The notes: generated by a model from the letters alone, not told the origin. A stretch of DNA of 51,954 nt from an uncultured Clostridia bacterium (GCA_934247125.1 CAKQIZ010000004.1:1-51954), one strand, 5' to 3'. Shown: positions 16,140-25,231, counted from the stretch's first letter. Numbers and translations: made by a program.

Positions 16140-16427
16140 ATGGCAAACTGTAACTGTAATACCGGGAATACCGGTTTTAATATAACTTGCGAGAACTGCG
16201 AATTTAGGGAACCGTGGCAGCGCGGCGGAAGATGCGGATCCGTAGTGCCGTCCTGCGGATGCGGCGGCGGAACAGGAACCGGCAACGGTGGAAGAGGAGG
16301 CTGCGGAGGAATGACTTCGACAGCTTCAGGCACTGCCTGGACTTCTGACACCTGCGGCACTTTGAACACCTGCGGGACTTCAAACACATGCGGAGGCTGC
16401 GGCAGAGGCTGCGGCTGCTGCAGATAA
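16140..16427 (+). CDS. Cysteine- and glycine-rich small protein
   Basis: A 95-residue protein with 15 cysteines and long Gly/Thr/Ser-rich stretches. It begins MANCNCNTGNTG. The middle contains CGCGGGTGTGNGGRGGCGG. The end has tandem TCGTxN-like units and then CGGCGRGCGCC. AAAGGGG lies 8 bases before ATG 16140, and a strong terminator follows the gene. Cys/Gly-rich small proteins of Bacillota include spore-coat components, metal-binding proteins and precursors of modified peptides. No modification enzyme is encoded nearby, so a spore or metal role is as likely as a peptide product. No family is assigned. Confidence 0.65.
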   Translation: MANCNCNTGNTGFNITCENCEFREPWQRGGRCGSVVPSCGCGGGTGTGNGGRGGCGGMTSTASGTAWTSDTCGTLNTCGTSNTCGGCGRGCGCCR

Positions 16428-16438
16428 GACAGCAATAA

Positions 16439-16476
16439 AAAAAGCCCGCCGGCTCCTTGCGGAGCGGCGGGTTTTA
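16439..16476. terminator. Strong bidirectional terminator
   Basis: AAGCCCGCC-GCTCC pairs with GGAGC-GGCGGGTTTT around a TTGC loop. It separates the Cys-rich gene from the convergent UPF0210 gene. Confidence 0.9.
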
Positions 16477-16497
16477 AAATACAGGTCTGTACAAATG

Positions 16498-17856
16498 CTA
16501 GTTTTTGAGGCTCTGCATCGGTGCAGGGATACGACCTCCTCTGTTGATCATCACATCAGAGGATTTTCTATTGATCTTCATGATAGGTCCTTTGCCGAGG
16601 AGTCCTCCGAAATCGAGCATTTCACCTTCACTGTGACCGATGGCAGGTATCACTCTGACAGCAGTCGTCTTGGAGTTGACCATGCCGATCGCAGCTTCAT
16701 CAGCGATGATTGCAGCGATGGTTTCCTGCGGGGTATCGCCCGGCAGGACGATCATGTCGAGACCTACGGAGCATACGGCAGTCATCGCTTCGAGCTTTTC
16801 GATAGAAAGCGTGCCGGATTCTGCGGCGCTGATCATGCCTGCGTCCTCGGATACAGGGATAAAAGCTCCCGAAAGTCCGCCGACGTTTGAAGACGCCATC
16901 ACGCCGCCTTTCTTTACAGCATCGTTCAGCATAGCAAGAGCTGCTGTAGTACCGTGCGTGCCGCACTGTTCGAGACCGATCTCTTCGAGTATATACGCTA
17001 CGGAATCACCGATAGCGGGTGTAGGCGCGAGTGACAGATCGATGATACCGAACGGAACACCGAGCTTTGCAGAAGCTTCGCTTCCGACGAGCTGTCCCAT
17101 TCTGGTTATCTTGAACGCAGTCTTCTTGATAAGGTCAGCGACTTCTGAAAGAGGTGCATCCTTCGGCATCTTTGAAAGTGCAGAGCGCACGACCCCGGGA
17201 CCTGATACGCCTACGTTTATGACGCAGTCAGGCTCTCCGATACCGTGGAAAGCTCCTGCCATGAACGGATTGTCTTCAGGTGCATTGCAGAACACTACGA
17301 GTTTTGCAGCCCCTATGCACTGTCTGTCACTAGTAAGCTCTGATGCTTCTTTTACGATGCCGCCCATCATTTTCACGGCATCCATATTGATGCCGGATTT
17401 TGTCGAGCCGATATTCACAGATGAACATACGAAATCAGTCTCGGCGAGCGCTCTAGGTATAGATTCGATCAGTTCTCTGTCTCCTGCCGCGAATCCTTTG
17501 TGTACAAGAGCCGAATAACCGCCTATGAAATTCACGCCGACCGTTTTTGCGACCTTGTCGAGAGTCTTCGCGTATTTTACAGGATCGCCGCCTGATACGG
17601 CAACGAGAAGAGAGACAGGCGTCACTGCTATCCTCTTGTTGACGATAGGGATGCCGTATTTCTTTTCTATTTCCTCACCTGTCTTTACGAGATCCTTAGC
17701 GAGTCTGTATATCTTGTCGTAGACCTTCCTGCATGATACGTCGATGTCGCTGTCGCAACAGTCCATGAGCGATATGCCCATGGTTATAGTTCTTATGTCA
17801 AGGTGTTCGTCCTGTATCATGGTTATGGTTTCCATGATATCCTTGGTGTTGAGCAT
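16498..17856 (-). CDS. UPF0210 (PFL-like, DUF711) family protein
   Basis: A 452-residue cytosolic protein, the expected length for UPF0210. Recognisable stretches are [13 protein letters not shown] near residue 22, [10 protein letters not shown], the glycine-rich [30 protein letters not shown] and the C-terminal [22 protein letters not shown]. The family resembles pyruvate formate-lyase in fold, but its reaction is not established. It is nearly always beside a small ACT-domain gene, as here: that gene lies 28 bases upstream on the same strand. The ACT partner suggests control by an amino acid or related ligand, which is inference. Confidence 0.9.
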   Translation of the reverse strand: MLNTKDIMETITMIQDEHLDIRTITMGISLMDCCDSDIDVSCRKVYDKIYRLAKDLVKTGEEIEKKYGIPIVNKRIAVTPVSLLVAVSGGDPVKYAKTLDKVAKTVGVNFIGGYSALVHKGFAAGDRELIESIPRALAETDFVCSSVNIGSTKSGINMDAVKMMGGIVKEASELTSDRQCIGAAKLVVFCNAPEDNPFMAGAFHGIGEPDCVINVGVSGPGVVRSALSKMPKDAPLSEVADLIKKTAFKITRMGQLVGSEASAKLGVPFGIIDLSLAPTPAIGDSVAYILEEIGLEQCGTHGTTAALAMLNDAVKKGGVMASSNVGGLSGAFIPVSEDAGMISAAESGTLSIEKLEAMTAVCSVGLDMIVLPGDTPQETIAAIIADEAAIGMVNSKTTAVRVIPAIGHSEGEMLDFGGLLGKGPIMKINRKSSDVMINRGGRIPAPMQSLKN

Positions 17857-17884
17857 GTCTGTTTACCTCCTGTGTGATGATGTG

Positions 17885-18148
17885 CTAGATCCTGTGCATT
17901 GAATTGAAAATGTCCTCATGCATCACATGGACTGTCATTGTAGGGACGATCTTTTCGATGCTGTTTTTGAGTTCGTCCAGCGTACAGTTCATCTTATCTA
18001 TTTCAACGAGCATTATCATTGCGAAATATTCGTCCATTATCGACTGAGTGACTTCTGATACGTTTGCATTGGCTTCAGCGCATGTCGTGCTCACTTTGGC
18101 CAGTATGCCGACCATATCTTTTCCTATTACTGTAATAACTGCTTTCAT
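17885..18148 (-). CDS. UPF0237 ACT-domain protein
   Basis: An 87-residue single ACT domain opening KAVITVIGKDMVGILAKVST, with the ligand-loop pattern G-x-D-x-x-G. The VSEVTQSIMDEYFAMIMLVEID strand region is typical of UPF0237. ACT domains bind small ligands, usually amino acids, at dimer interfaces. It is the first gene of a two-gene minus-strand operon with UPF0210 and has an AGGAGG-type site before its ATG. It may sense a ligand that controls the partner. Confidence 0.9.
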   Translation of the reverse strand: MKAVITVIGKDMVGILAKVSTTCAEANANVSEVTQSIMDEYFAMIMLVEIDKMNCTLDELKNSIEKIVPTMTVHVMHEDIFNSMHRI

Positions 18149-18197
18149 TTTGACCTCCTGTATCGATAAACCGGCGCCGCCGGTGCTTATTCTTAAT

Positions 18198-19250
18198 TTA
18201 TAATTCTACCACAATGTAGCGGCCGTCAGCAAGGGAATGATCCACTTTATATTTTATACGAAGATTCGGATACTTTTCGGCAAAGTAGTTCTTATTGCGT
18301 CTGCTGTTTCCCACCATATTGGAGAACGAGTTGCCGCTGCTGCGGAATTCAAAGCGTTCATGGGCTTTTGAAGTTTCTGCATACCCCTGCAGCAGCTCTG
18401 TGAGCTGCTCCTCAAGCTGCTCCTTTGCAAGTTCTCCCTCAACGAGCTGCCTGAATGCCGGATGAAAAGTATGACCGCGGATCTCACCGCCTTCAGTGAT
18501 CAGGTCGGTACTTTTGAGCCCGACTCGTATTATGTTGATCCCGGCATTGTCGAGGATGCGGTACATTTCTTTTGTTATCGTGACGGCTTCGTCAGTCGTC
18601 AGCGGAGAATACTCGTGCCGCTGGTACATCCTGAGGAGTTCGGTATCGTTCAGGACGATGGTAGGGTACAGCCTTGCGACTGACGGAGCGATCTTCACGG
18701 TCTCTCTGGCTGAATATATGCAGCGTTCCAGGCTGTCTTCGGGAAGACCGATCATCAGCTGTATGCCGAGTTCAAATCCGTATGACCTGATGAGGTCGCA
18801 GGCTTTGTATACATCTTCTGCACTGTGACCGCGGTTTGCCGCTTTGAGCACATCGGGGTGGAAAGACTGCACGCCGAGCTCGATGATATCTGCATCGTAT
18901 TTTTTCAGGTTGTCGAGTATCATCTCGTCGATGTAGTCCGGTCTGGTGGACATGTGTATCTTGTCGATCAGACCGCGCGCCTTGTAGTCTGCGGCGACCT
19001 CGAGAAATGCCGACTGCTCCTCGAGCGGGATCCCTGTGAAGCTTCCTCCGAAAAAAGCCACTTCTATAGTTTCCAGATCCCGTCCCTGCAGAGTCGGCAG
19101 GTAATCGTCTATTATTCTTTTCACGTCTTCCGGCTTTATATCCGCTGTCCTTGCGGTGATCGCCTTCTGATTGCAGAAAACGCAGTCGTTCGGGCAGCCC
19201 TTGTGCGGTATAAAGACGGGTATTATTGCATGCTTTTTCATAGTTAACAT
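18198..19250 (-). CDS. Radical SAM protein of the Elp3-like group
   Basis: A 350-residue protein with the Fe-S cluster motif Cys19-x3-Cys23-x2-Cys26 (KGCPNDCVFCNQ). The SAM-binding GGSFTGIP, the STRPDYID and ELGVQSFHPDVL segments, and QLMIGLPED also match. This pattern is that of the Elp3/HemN-like radical SAM proteins of Clostridia without an acetyltransferase domain. The C-terminal region (RSSGNSFSNMVGNSRRNKNYF) is conserved in that group and may bind nucleic acid. The substrate is unknown. The start may be 19250 or the ATG at 19241; neither has a clear ribosome binding site. It is divergent from the next gene. Confidence 0.8.
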   Translation of the reverse strand: MLTMKKHAIIPVFIPHKGCPNDCVFCNQKAITARTADIKPEDVKRIIDDYLPTLQGRDLETIEVAFFGGSFTGIPLEEQSAFLEVAADYKARGLIDKIHMSTRPDYIDEMILDNLKKYDADIIELGVQSFHPDVLKAANRGHSAEDVYKACDLIRSYGFELGIQLMIGLPEDSLERCIYSARETVKIAPSVARLYPTIVLNDTELLRMYQRHEYSPLTTDEAVTITKEMYRILDNAGINIIRVGLKSTDLITEGGEIRGHTFHPAFRQLVEGELAKEQLEEQLTELLQGYAETSKAHERFEFRSSGNSFSNMVGNSRRNKNYFAEKYPNLRIKYKVDHSLADGRYIVVEL

Positions 19251-19328
19251 TTTATCACAAACATGGTATGATAGATATGCTGGTTTTAAATAAAAAGCAT
19301 AATTGATCGAGAAGAACAGGTGTAAAAG

Positions 19329-20570
19329 ATGAGCAAATCAGGAAACAGAAAAATACTGTTTATCGTGCTGGTGCTGGCGATAATCGTTATCGGCATCACA
19401 GCGATAGTAATAACGTTCTATTCGTCGAATTTTTCGATGAAGCTCAGGGGCGATGAGGAGATGACTGTAGGACTCAATGCGGTGTACGAGGATCAGGGCG
19501 TAAAAGCGGTCATCGACGGCAGGGATGTTTCGGACAAGGTAAAGGTGACCGGAGAAGTGGATACTTCAAAGCCGGGAACATACGAGCTGAAATACAGCGT
19601 CGAAGATCTGAAAGCCGTGAGGAAGGTAACGGTTCTGGATAAGATGAATCCGGAGATCGCCCTCGAGGGATCGGAGAAGATAGACGGTCTGAAACTTGGT
19701 GACAAGTTCGATGAGCCGGGCTACAAGGCAACCGATGAGAACGGCAAAGACATAACGGACAAGGTGAAGGTGGAAGGCAGCGATATCAGAAAAGCCGGCA
19801 CGAATACCGTGAGCTATACGGTGAGCGATGACAACGGAAAGACCACGAGAGTGACGAGAGAGGTTGAGGTTGCAGCCAATACGGACTACGGCGCACCGGG
19901 ACTTCCTATCTGCATGTATCACTACGTTTTTGATGAAAACGATCCGCCGGATGATCTGAATCAGCGATTCGGCAACTATATATCGATGCAGGATCTTGAG
20001 GAGGAGCTCAACTGGCTCAATGAAGAAGGGTATTACTATCCAACATGGAAAGAAGTGCGCGATTACGTCGACGGCAAGCTGCTGCTTCCCGACAAGAGCA
20101 TAGTGCTCTGCTTTGACGACGGTGCCGTGAGCTTCCTGGAAAACGGGATACCGGTGCTGGAAAAGTGTAAGACTCCGGCTACGTGCTTCATGATAACTTC
20201 ATACAATGGAGAGGAAAAGATAGCGCAGTATCAGAGTGATTATGTGGTCTATGAGTCGCATTCCGACAATATGCACAGAGGCGGCGGAAATATCGGACAC
20301 GGCGGCATTTTCACTGCTGTTTCAGAAGAAGACGGTCTTGCCGATCTGAAGCGGTCGATCGAGGTGTGCGGCAGTGGTGATGCATTCGCATATCCGTTCG
20401 GAGATTACAATGAGAGGAGCAGGAGCATGGTGGAAAAGGCAGGCTTCCTGTGCGCAGTGACTACTGAATACGGCAAGGCGGAACCGGGCGATGATCCGCT
20501 GCTGCTTCCGAGAGTGAGAATGAGCATGGGACAGAGCCTCGCGGGATTCCAGGATAAAGTAAGTCCTTAG
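19329..20570 (+). CDS. Membrane-anchored polysaccharide deacetylase with Ig-like repeats
   Basis: A 413-residue protein. A basic N-terminus is followed by one membrane helix (about residues 9-30). Two extracellular Ig-like domains (about 35-105 and 108-185) each carry the DUF5011-like pattern of GxxxxEPGYKA(T/V) and YTVSDDNG. A NodB-type deacetylase domain fills the rest, with LCFDDGAVSF for the catalytic/metal aspartates, an SHSDNMH metal-binding His-x4-His and AYPFGDYN. It is likely a surface enzyme that removes acetyl groups from peptidoglycan or an exopolysaccharide. It differs from the PdaA-like protein at 14842 in having the Ig-like spacer and a different motif set. Confidence 0.87.
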   Translation: MSKSGNRKILFIVLVLAIIVIGITAIVITFYSSNFSMKLRGDEEMTVGLNAVYEDQGVKAVIDGRDVSDKVKVTGEVDTSKPGTYELKYSVEDLKAVRKVTVLDKMNPEIALEGSEKIDGLKLGDKFDEPGYKATDENGKDITDKVKVEGSDIRKAGTNTVSYTVSDDNGKTTRVTREVEVAANTDYGAPGLPICMYHYVFDENDPPDDLNQRFGNYISMQDLEEELNWLNEEGYYYPTWKEVRDYVDGKLLLPDKSIVLCFDDGAVSFLENGIPVLEKCKTPATCFMITSYNGEEKIAQYQSDYVVYESHSDNMHRGGGNIGHGGIFTAVSEEDGLADLKRSIEVCGSGDAFAYPFGDYNERSRSMVEKAGFLCAVTTEYGKAEPGDDPLLLPRVRMSMGQSLAGFQDKVSP

Positions 20571-20705
20571 CAGGTTGCTCGTGGAAGTCATTAGAGATAG
20601 CCTGTCAATCAGGGAAAGTCAGGAACGGTTCAGGCACGACGGAGCGCCCATCAGTGAATAATGATGCGATACAGTGCAGCGTAAAGCGCACCGTATGCTG
20701 CGATT

Positions 20706-21404
20706 TTACATGCGTACAGGCGTGCCGGTGAGTATGCTGCCGATATCCGTCAGCAGAAAATCTTCAAAAAATACGATATCGATATCGCGGTCTTCGATGA
20801 AGGCTGCGATTCTTTTATAGTCGGGATGTGCGCTAAGGTCTCCGTTGAAGATCATGGTTTTCCTGTCGTTCACAGTGATATGTCCCGCGCATCCGCCGAT
20901 GAAGCCGTAATCGAACCCCGGCAGAGCGATGCTACCCCTGCTTATCTGCAGAACGTCTGTATCTGTTTTTTCGAGTGCTTTTGCGATACCTTCATCTGAA
21001 GTTATGAATGACGAGTCATCTACAGGCAGACAGCAGCATCGAGTGTAGCCCTGCGGCACGTTTATTCTGGTGAGGTCACCCGCGGCATCGAGAAGCTCCG
21101 GATCGGTATATTCAAGGTTATGGATAAAATATTTCCCGGTGCAGACTGCATTGTAGATGATATTTCCCGGGTAATCATGCCCGAGCTTTGACGTATTTCC
21201 ATGGAAAAGGTGCGCGTCGTCCCATAGCCCGAGCTGACACATATGTATGTCAGCATGAGTAGAGACTTCCTCATATACCGGGGAACCTGTTCCGTCCAGC
21301 AGCACAGGTGAAAAACCCTGAGCCCTGAGATAGCTGACAAGCGGCTCACAGGCAAGAGATGACAGATATACTTTTTTTTCGGATATGTTTTCTTTGTCGG
21401 GCAT
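20706..21404 (-). CDS. DUF6873 (GME-fold) family protein
   Basis: A 232-residue cytosolic protein. The region with THADIHMCQLG (about residue 50), the glycine-rich HDYPGNIIYNAVCTGKYF, GYTRCCCLPVDDSSFITSDEGIA and GGCAGHITVNDRKTMIFNGDL resemble guanidino-group-modifying fold proteins annotated as DUF6873 in Clostridia. The H/C/D residues are placed as in that fold, but activity is unproven. It is transcribed alone on the minus strand and divergent from ung. The function is unknown and the family call is from pattern memory. Confidence 0.6.
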   Translation of the reverse strand: MPDKENISEKKVYLSSLACEPLVSYLRAQGFSPVLLDGTGSPVYEEVSTHADIHMCQLGLWDDAHLFHGNTSKLGHDYPGNIIYNAVCTGKYFIHNLEYTDPELLDAAGDLTRINVPQGYTRCCCLPVDDSSFITSDEGIAKALEKTDTDVLQISRGSIALPGFDYGFIGGCAGHITVNDRKTMIFNGDLSAHPDYKRIAAFIEDRDIDIVFFEDFLLTDIGSILTGTPVRM

Positions 21405-21535
21405 GTTCTTGCTCCTTTCGCTCGATGGGTGCGGTTTTCAGACAGTATTATATCATAGAATCATGCATGACATGGATATATAAAGCTGCAGTGCACGTGA
21501 TCTGCAGGCATTTCCGGGCATTTGCACAATATCCC

Positions 21536-21564
21536 TTGCGACAGCATGTAAAAACCAATATAAT
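21536..21564 (+). promoter_or_regulatory. ung promoter placed for leaderless transcription
   Basis: TTGCGA (21536-21541) and a perfect TATAAT (21559-21564) lie 17 bases apart. The -10 box ends only 6 bases before the ung ATG, so transcription would start at or next to the start codon. No ribosome binding site precedes the ATG. Confidence 0.7.
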
Positions 21565-21570
21565 AAAACC

Positions 21571-22284
21571 ATGGTCAACATAGGAAACAGCTGGGACGAA
21601 GTCCTAAAGGGAGAATTTGAAAAAGATTACTATTTAAAGCTCAGAGAATTTCTGAAAGCCGAGTACGGCAGCAGGGTGATATATCCTGACATGTACGACA
21701 TTTTCAATGCGCTGAAGTTCACACCATACGAGAAAGTCAAGGCAGTGATTCTGGGACAGGATCCGTATCACCAGCCGGGACAGGCACACGGGCTTTGCTT
21801 TTCGGTAAAGAAAGGAGTTGCAAAACCGCCTTCACTCGTAAATATTTTCAAGGAGCTTCAGGAAGATCTGGGAATAGAGCCGCCGTCACACGGCAGCCTC
21901 GAAAGCTGGGCGAAAAATGGAGTGATGCTGCTCAACACGGTGCTCACAGTAAGGCGCAGCAGTGCGAATTCGCATGCAGGCAGAGGCTGGGAGATATTCA
22001 CTGACAGAGTGATAGAACTCCTCAATCAGAGAGAGGAGCCGATGGTATTCATACTCTGGGGAAGGAATGCCAAGAATAAAGAAGCGCTGATAACTAACCC
22101 GAAACACTGCCTCCTCAAAGGTGCGCATCCAAGTCCGCTTTCAGCATACAACGGCTTTTTCGGGGGCAGGTATTTTTCGAGAGCCAATGAGTTCCTTGAG
22201 AAAAACGGGCAGGAGCCGATAGACTGGCGCATACCTGAACAGGTCCCGTCAAATAGCTTCTCAAAGCCTACAGGCAAAGTGTAA
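21571..22284 (+). CDS. ung: Uracil-DNA glycosylase, family 1
   Basis: A 237-residue enzyme with the water-activating loop GQDPYH (Asp64), the GLCFSV segment, LLNTVLTV, the WGRNA uracil-recognition strand and the HPSPLSAYNGFFG leucine loop with the catalytic histidine. It removes uracil from DNA to start base excision repair, in the same pathway as the AP endonuclease at 9799. There is no Shine-Dalgarno sequence, and a perfect -10 box ends 6 bases before the ATG. The 3' end overlaps the convergent azlD by 17 bases. Confidence 0.96.
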   Translation: MVNIGNSWDEVLKGEFEKDYYLKLREFLKAEYGSRVIYPDMYDIFNALKFTPYEKVKAVILGQDPYHQPGQAHGLCFSVKKGVAKPPSLVNIFKELQEDLGIEPPSHGSLESWAKNGVMLLNTVLTVRRSSANSHAGRGWEIFTDRVIELLNQREEPMVFILWGRNAKNKEALITNPKHCLLKGAHPSPLSAYNGFFGGRYFSRANEFLEKNGQEPIDWRIPEQVPSNSFSKPTGKV

Positions 22285-22588
22285 GTATTGCTTCTGTAAT
22301 GAAAACTGCAGCGCATGCGCCGACTGCGACGATTATCAGGCTGCGGCCTCTGAACGATATCGCGATAGCTGCGAGCAGTCCGGCGATCGCCGATACTATA
22401 TTGCCGGTCGCGTAGAGGATCGCTGGGAATGTCATCGCGGCAAGCACGGTATAAGGTATATAATAGAGAAACGAGTTTATGAACCGGTTCTCTATTTTTT
22501 TGTTTATCAGTATGAATGGCACGACTCTCACGAGGTAAGTGACGCCGGCCATCACCAGCAGATATGGCAGGAATTTCATGAAATCCAT
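22268..22588 (-). CDS. azlD: AzlD-type branched-chain amino acid exporter subunit
   Basis: A 106-residue hydrophobic protein with about four membrane helices. It has the AzlD pattern YLVRVVPFILINKKIENRFINSFLYYIPYTVLAAMTFPAIL. AzlD is the small partner of AzlC; the pair exports branched-chain amino acids or analogues. Its start codon overlaps the azlC stop by one base (TAATG), implying coupled translation. Its 3' end overlaps ung on the other strand, which could cause transcriptional interference. Confidence 0.9.
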   Translation of the reverse strand: MDFMKFLPYLLVMAGVTYLVRVVPFILINKKIENRFINSFLYYIPYTVLAAMTFPAILYATGNIVSAIAGLLAAIAISFRGRSLIIVAVGACAAVFITEAILTLCL

Positions 22589-23298
22589 TACAGCACCTCC
22601 TCTTCGTCATCATCTTCATTTACAGGGAACAGCATCGCGCCGGCGAGCGAAGCGACAACGGCACAGATTATGATCGCAAATCCCGACGAGATTATAGAGA
22701 ATGCAGGCACATAAAACAGTAAGGTACTTATCGCGATCGCTATAAGTACGACGATGAGCACGTGTATGTTTTCTCTTGTCTTAGGTACGACGACTGCGAT
22801 GAACATGCCGTACAGTGCCACACCCAGTGCGTTTGTGACGATATCGGGCATGATATTGCCGAGTACAGCTCCGCAGAGAGTACCGGTGGACCAGCCGATT
22901 ATAGGGAGGAAAGCCAGACCGGCGAAATATCGTCTGCTGATATTTCCGTCCTGGCCGATCGCGACCGCGAATATTTCATCGGTGATCGCAAAACCGAGTA
23001 TCAGTCTCCATATCCCTTTGAACCTGCTGTCTGTTTTTTGTGAAAGTGCGATCCCCATCAGTGCGTATCTGGAATTTATCACGACCTGTGTGACCGCCAT
23101 TTCTATGTATGTGCCCATGCCTGCCATCACAGTGACTCCTGCGAACTGGCCGGCAGAGGTCAGATTAGTGAATGATATGAGCACAGCCTCTATCCATGTA
23201 AAGCCGCTCTGCACGGCCATCAGGCCAAATGCGACAGATACGGAAAAGTAGCCTAAAGCCACCGGGATCCCGTCTTCTAAACCTTTTCTGAAATGCAT
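22588..23298 (-). CDS. azlC: AzlC-type branched-chain amino acid exporter subunit
   Basis: A 236-residue protein with several membrane helices. It opens with FRKGLEDGIPVALGYFSVSVAFGLMA, the conserved AzlC N-terminus, and continues with FTNLTSAGQFAGV and a SRYALMGIALSQK segment. AzlC and AzlD together form an amino acid export system; in Bacillus subtilis the locus was found through 4-azaleucine resistance. GAAAGGACA precedes the ATG. It is the first gene of the azlCD pair and lies 22 bases after the minus-strand methyltransferase gene. Confidence 0.92.
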   Translation of the reverse strand: MHFRKGLEDGIPVALGYFSVSVAFGLMAVQSGFTWIEAVLISFTNLTSAGQFAGVTVMAGMGTYIEMAVTQVVINSRYALMGIALSQKTDSRFKGIWRLILGFAITDEIFAVAIGQDGNISRRYFAGLAFLPIIGWSTGTLCGAVLGNIMPDIVTNALGVALYGMFIAVVVPKTRENIHVLIVVLIAIAISTLLFYVPAFSIISSGFAIIICAVVASLAGAMLFPVNEDDDEEEVL

Positions 23299-23320
23299 TG
23301 AATGTCCTTTCGTTTTTTGT

Positions 23321-24484
23321 CTATCGTCCGCTGCCGGTGTCGAGCATGTCTATCGTCGGCGATACATGGTAAAATTCTTTTAGAGCGCGGTACTCATCAT
23401 CGGCCTTTTTCATTGCAGCGCGATCCGGCATGGCCGGCATCACGGCCTTTATCATGATGTTCTTTGCAGTATGCTCGAGTGATGTGAATTCTGTCATCGC
23501 GACTTCGTAACCGGCGGCTTCAAGTTTCAGTCCTCTGAGTCCGTCTGTCAGCAGCTCGGTGAACTTGTCCTTTATGATACCGTGTTTCAGCATCGGCTCG
23601 TCCACCTCGCTTTTTATCTGTGAGAACAGTTCATGCTGGCAGCATGGCACCGACAGAATGACACGGCTGTGCCACTTTACGGCATTGATGAGTGCAAAAT
23701 CCGTAGCTGTGTCGCATGCATGCAGCGTTACGACCATATCGGCGCCGTCGCTTTCGTAGTCGGCGATATCGCCCGTAAGGAATCTCAGTTCATCGTACCC
23801 CAGCTTCTGAGCAGTTTTGCTGCAGAAGTCTATGACATCTTTTTTCAGATCCAGACCGATGATCTCGACATCGCGCTGCTTTACGAGCCTGAGATAGTGA
23901 TAGAGTGCGAAGGTCAGATAGCTTTTGCCGCATCCGAAGTCTATGATCCTCAGTCTGCCGTTGTCCGGCAGGTATTCGAAACAGCTGTCTGCGATCTCGA
24001 GGTATCTGTTGATCTGTCTGAATTTAGAATAGTGCTTTTTGAAAACTCTGCCGTCGGGCGACATCACGCCGAGTTCTGTCAGAAAGTCGCACGGTACGCC
24101 GTCCTCGAGGATGTACTGTTTTCTGCGGTCGTGCGAGAGCTCTCCCGCACTGCGTGAAGCTGCATGTCTGGTGATCTTAGGGTTGTCGGGTTTTGACGCC
24201 AGGATCTGTATATCCTCGTTCTCAGTGAGTATGTTCACCTGCTTGAAATCTTCCGCGACAGTGCGTTCCGCGAAGCTGACAGCCTCGCAGTACGGGATGT
24301 TTTCATGTGTGACCTTTTTATCGTAATGAAATTCGGCCTGGAACATATATTCACCTTTTATCGTCACAGGCCTGAGGGTTATTTTCTTGTATCCGATCGA
24401 TTTTTTTCTTTTTCCGGCAAAGATGACCTTTACCAGACGGCCGCTGTCTATGGCTGTACACAGCACCTGTAGTATCTTTTCCAT
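23321..24484 (-). CDS. SAM-dependent methyltransferase (Methyltransf_32 type)
   Basis: A 387-residue protein. The N-terminal third (to about 150) is an uncharacterised domain. The C-terminal part is a class I methyltransferase with the SAM loop IIDFGCGKSYLTFALY, IIGLDLKKDVIDFC, a LTGDIADY acidic motif and TLHACDTATDFAL, followed by SVPCCQHEL. The HACDTATD and PCCQHE motifs are typical of the Methyltransf_32 group, with predicted RNA or small-molecule targets. No substrate is established. It heads a likely minus-strand operon with azlCD. Confidence 0.82.
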   Translation of the reverse strand: MEKILQVLCTAIDSGRLVKVIFAGKRKKSIGYKKITLRPVTIKGEYMFQAEFHYDKKVTHENIPYCEAVSFAERTVAEDFKQVNILTENEDIQILASKPDNPKITRHAASRSAGELSHDRRKQYILEDGVPCDFLTELGVMSPDGRVFKKHYSKFRQINRYLEIADSCFEYLPDNGRLRIIDFGCGKSYLTFALYHYLRLVKQRDVEIIGLDLKKDVIDFCSKTAQKLGYDELRFLTGDIADYESDGADMVVTLHACDTATDFALINAVKWHSRVILSVPCCQHELFSQIKSEVDEPMLKHGIIKDKFTELLTDGLRGLKLEAAGYEVAMTEFTSLEHTAKNIMIKAVMPAMPDRAAMKKADDEYRALKEFYHVSPTIDMLDTGSGR

Positions 24485-24545
24485 GGTAACCGCCTTCCTT
24501 TTATCCTGAACTTATATATTATCACAGAAGACGGTCAGGTGGAAG

Positions 24546-25094
24546 CTAATAAGGATCATTGAACGGGATTCCAAAATATTCAGTCAATGACAGTACTAAA
24601 GTGCGTGCGATCAGATCGATGTTGTTTATTATCCACAGCGCATCCTCGAGATTGTCGTGATATGCCAGCTCGATCAGATTAGAAGGGGCTTTCGTCAGGC
24701 GCAGCTCGGCAAGAGAGGTATTCGGAACGATGTTCACGAGATCCGGATCAGGATATATCACTTTCAGATTGTCGCTGAAGATCCCGGCAGCACGTCGGCC
24801 TTCGCTGCTGGACGAGTAATAGTAGATGTCCGGCCCGCGCATCTGACCTGCGGCGTTTGCAGGAGAGGCGTTAGAGTGGAGTGCCAGATGAAAGTCGTAA
24901 TCGCCGGCATTGGAAAGTGCTATCGCATGAGAAAGTGTATCGTCCGGGTCGTTGCGTGTGTAAGTGATGCCGGATGCATCCAGGTAAGGCTCCATGGCGT
25001 CAGCTATGAGGTTCATGTAGTATTCCTCGCTGCCCAGTCCGCTGATGTAAGGGTTGTACTGCTGTACAGACGGGCTCAGAAATAGATCAGGCAT
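24546..25094 (-). CDS. N-acetylmuramoyl-L-alanine amidase-like protein
   Basis: A 182-residue protein of the Amidase_3 fold. It has a GSEEYYMNLIADAMEPYL segment with the zinc-ligand glutamate, LALHSNA with a zinc-ligand histidine, and LIELAYHDN with the catalytic-type glutamate. The usual N-terminal DPGHGG zinc histidine is replaced by LSPSVQQYNPY, so the metal site differs from classical amidases. There is no signal peptide. AAAAGGAGATACAA precedes the ATG at 25094 on the minus strand, so the longer upstream frame is not used. Related short proteins occur in Clostridia, and the role may be in cortex or cell-wall turnover. Confidence 0.75.
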   Translation of the reverse strand: MPDLFLSPSVQQYNPYISGLGSEEYYMNLIADAMEPYLDASGITYTRNDPDDTLSHAIALSNAGDYDFHLALHSNASPANAAGQMRGPDIYYYSSSSEGRRAAGIFSDNLKVIYPDPDLVNIVPNTSLAELRLTKAPSNLIELAYHDNLEDALWIINNIDLIARTLVLSLTEYFGIPFNDPY

Positions 25095-25202
25095 TTTGTA
25101 TCTCCTTTTCATGTAAAGTATTGCAGCGGCCGCGCAGTCAGGCTGCTGTACCGCCATCGCAGCCGGCCGCAGTTACTACATAATATGCGTATCAATTATT
25201 TT

Positions 25203-25231
25203 TTGACACAGAAGCGCAATTGATTTACAAT
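25203..25231 (+). promoter_or_regulatory. Predicted typA promoter
   Basis: TTGACA (25203-25208) and TACAAT (25226-25231) are 17 bases apart. Transcription would begin about 40 bases before the typA start codon. Confidence 0.65.

Noticed and set aside
16640..17518. 292-residue open frame opposite the UPF0210 gene
   Set aside because: It is the antisense shadow of a well-conserved gene, with low-complexity Ser/Pro/Ala composition and no ribosome binding site.
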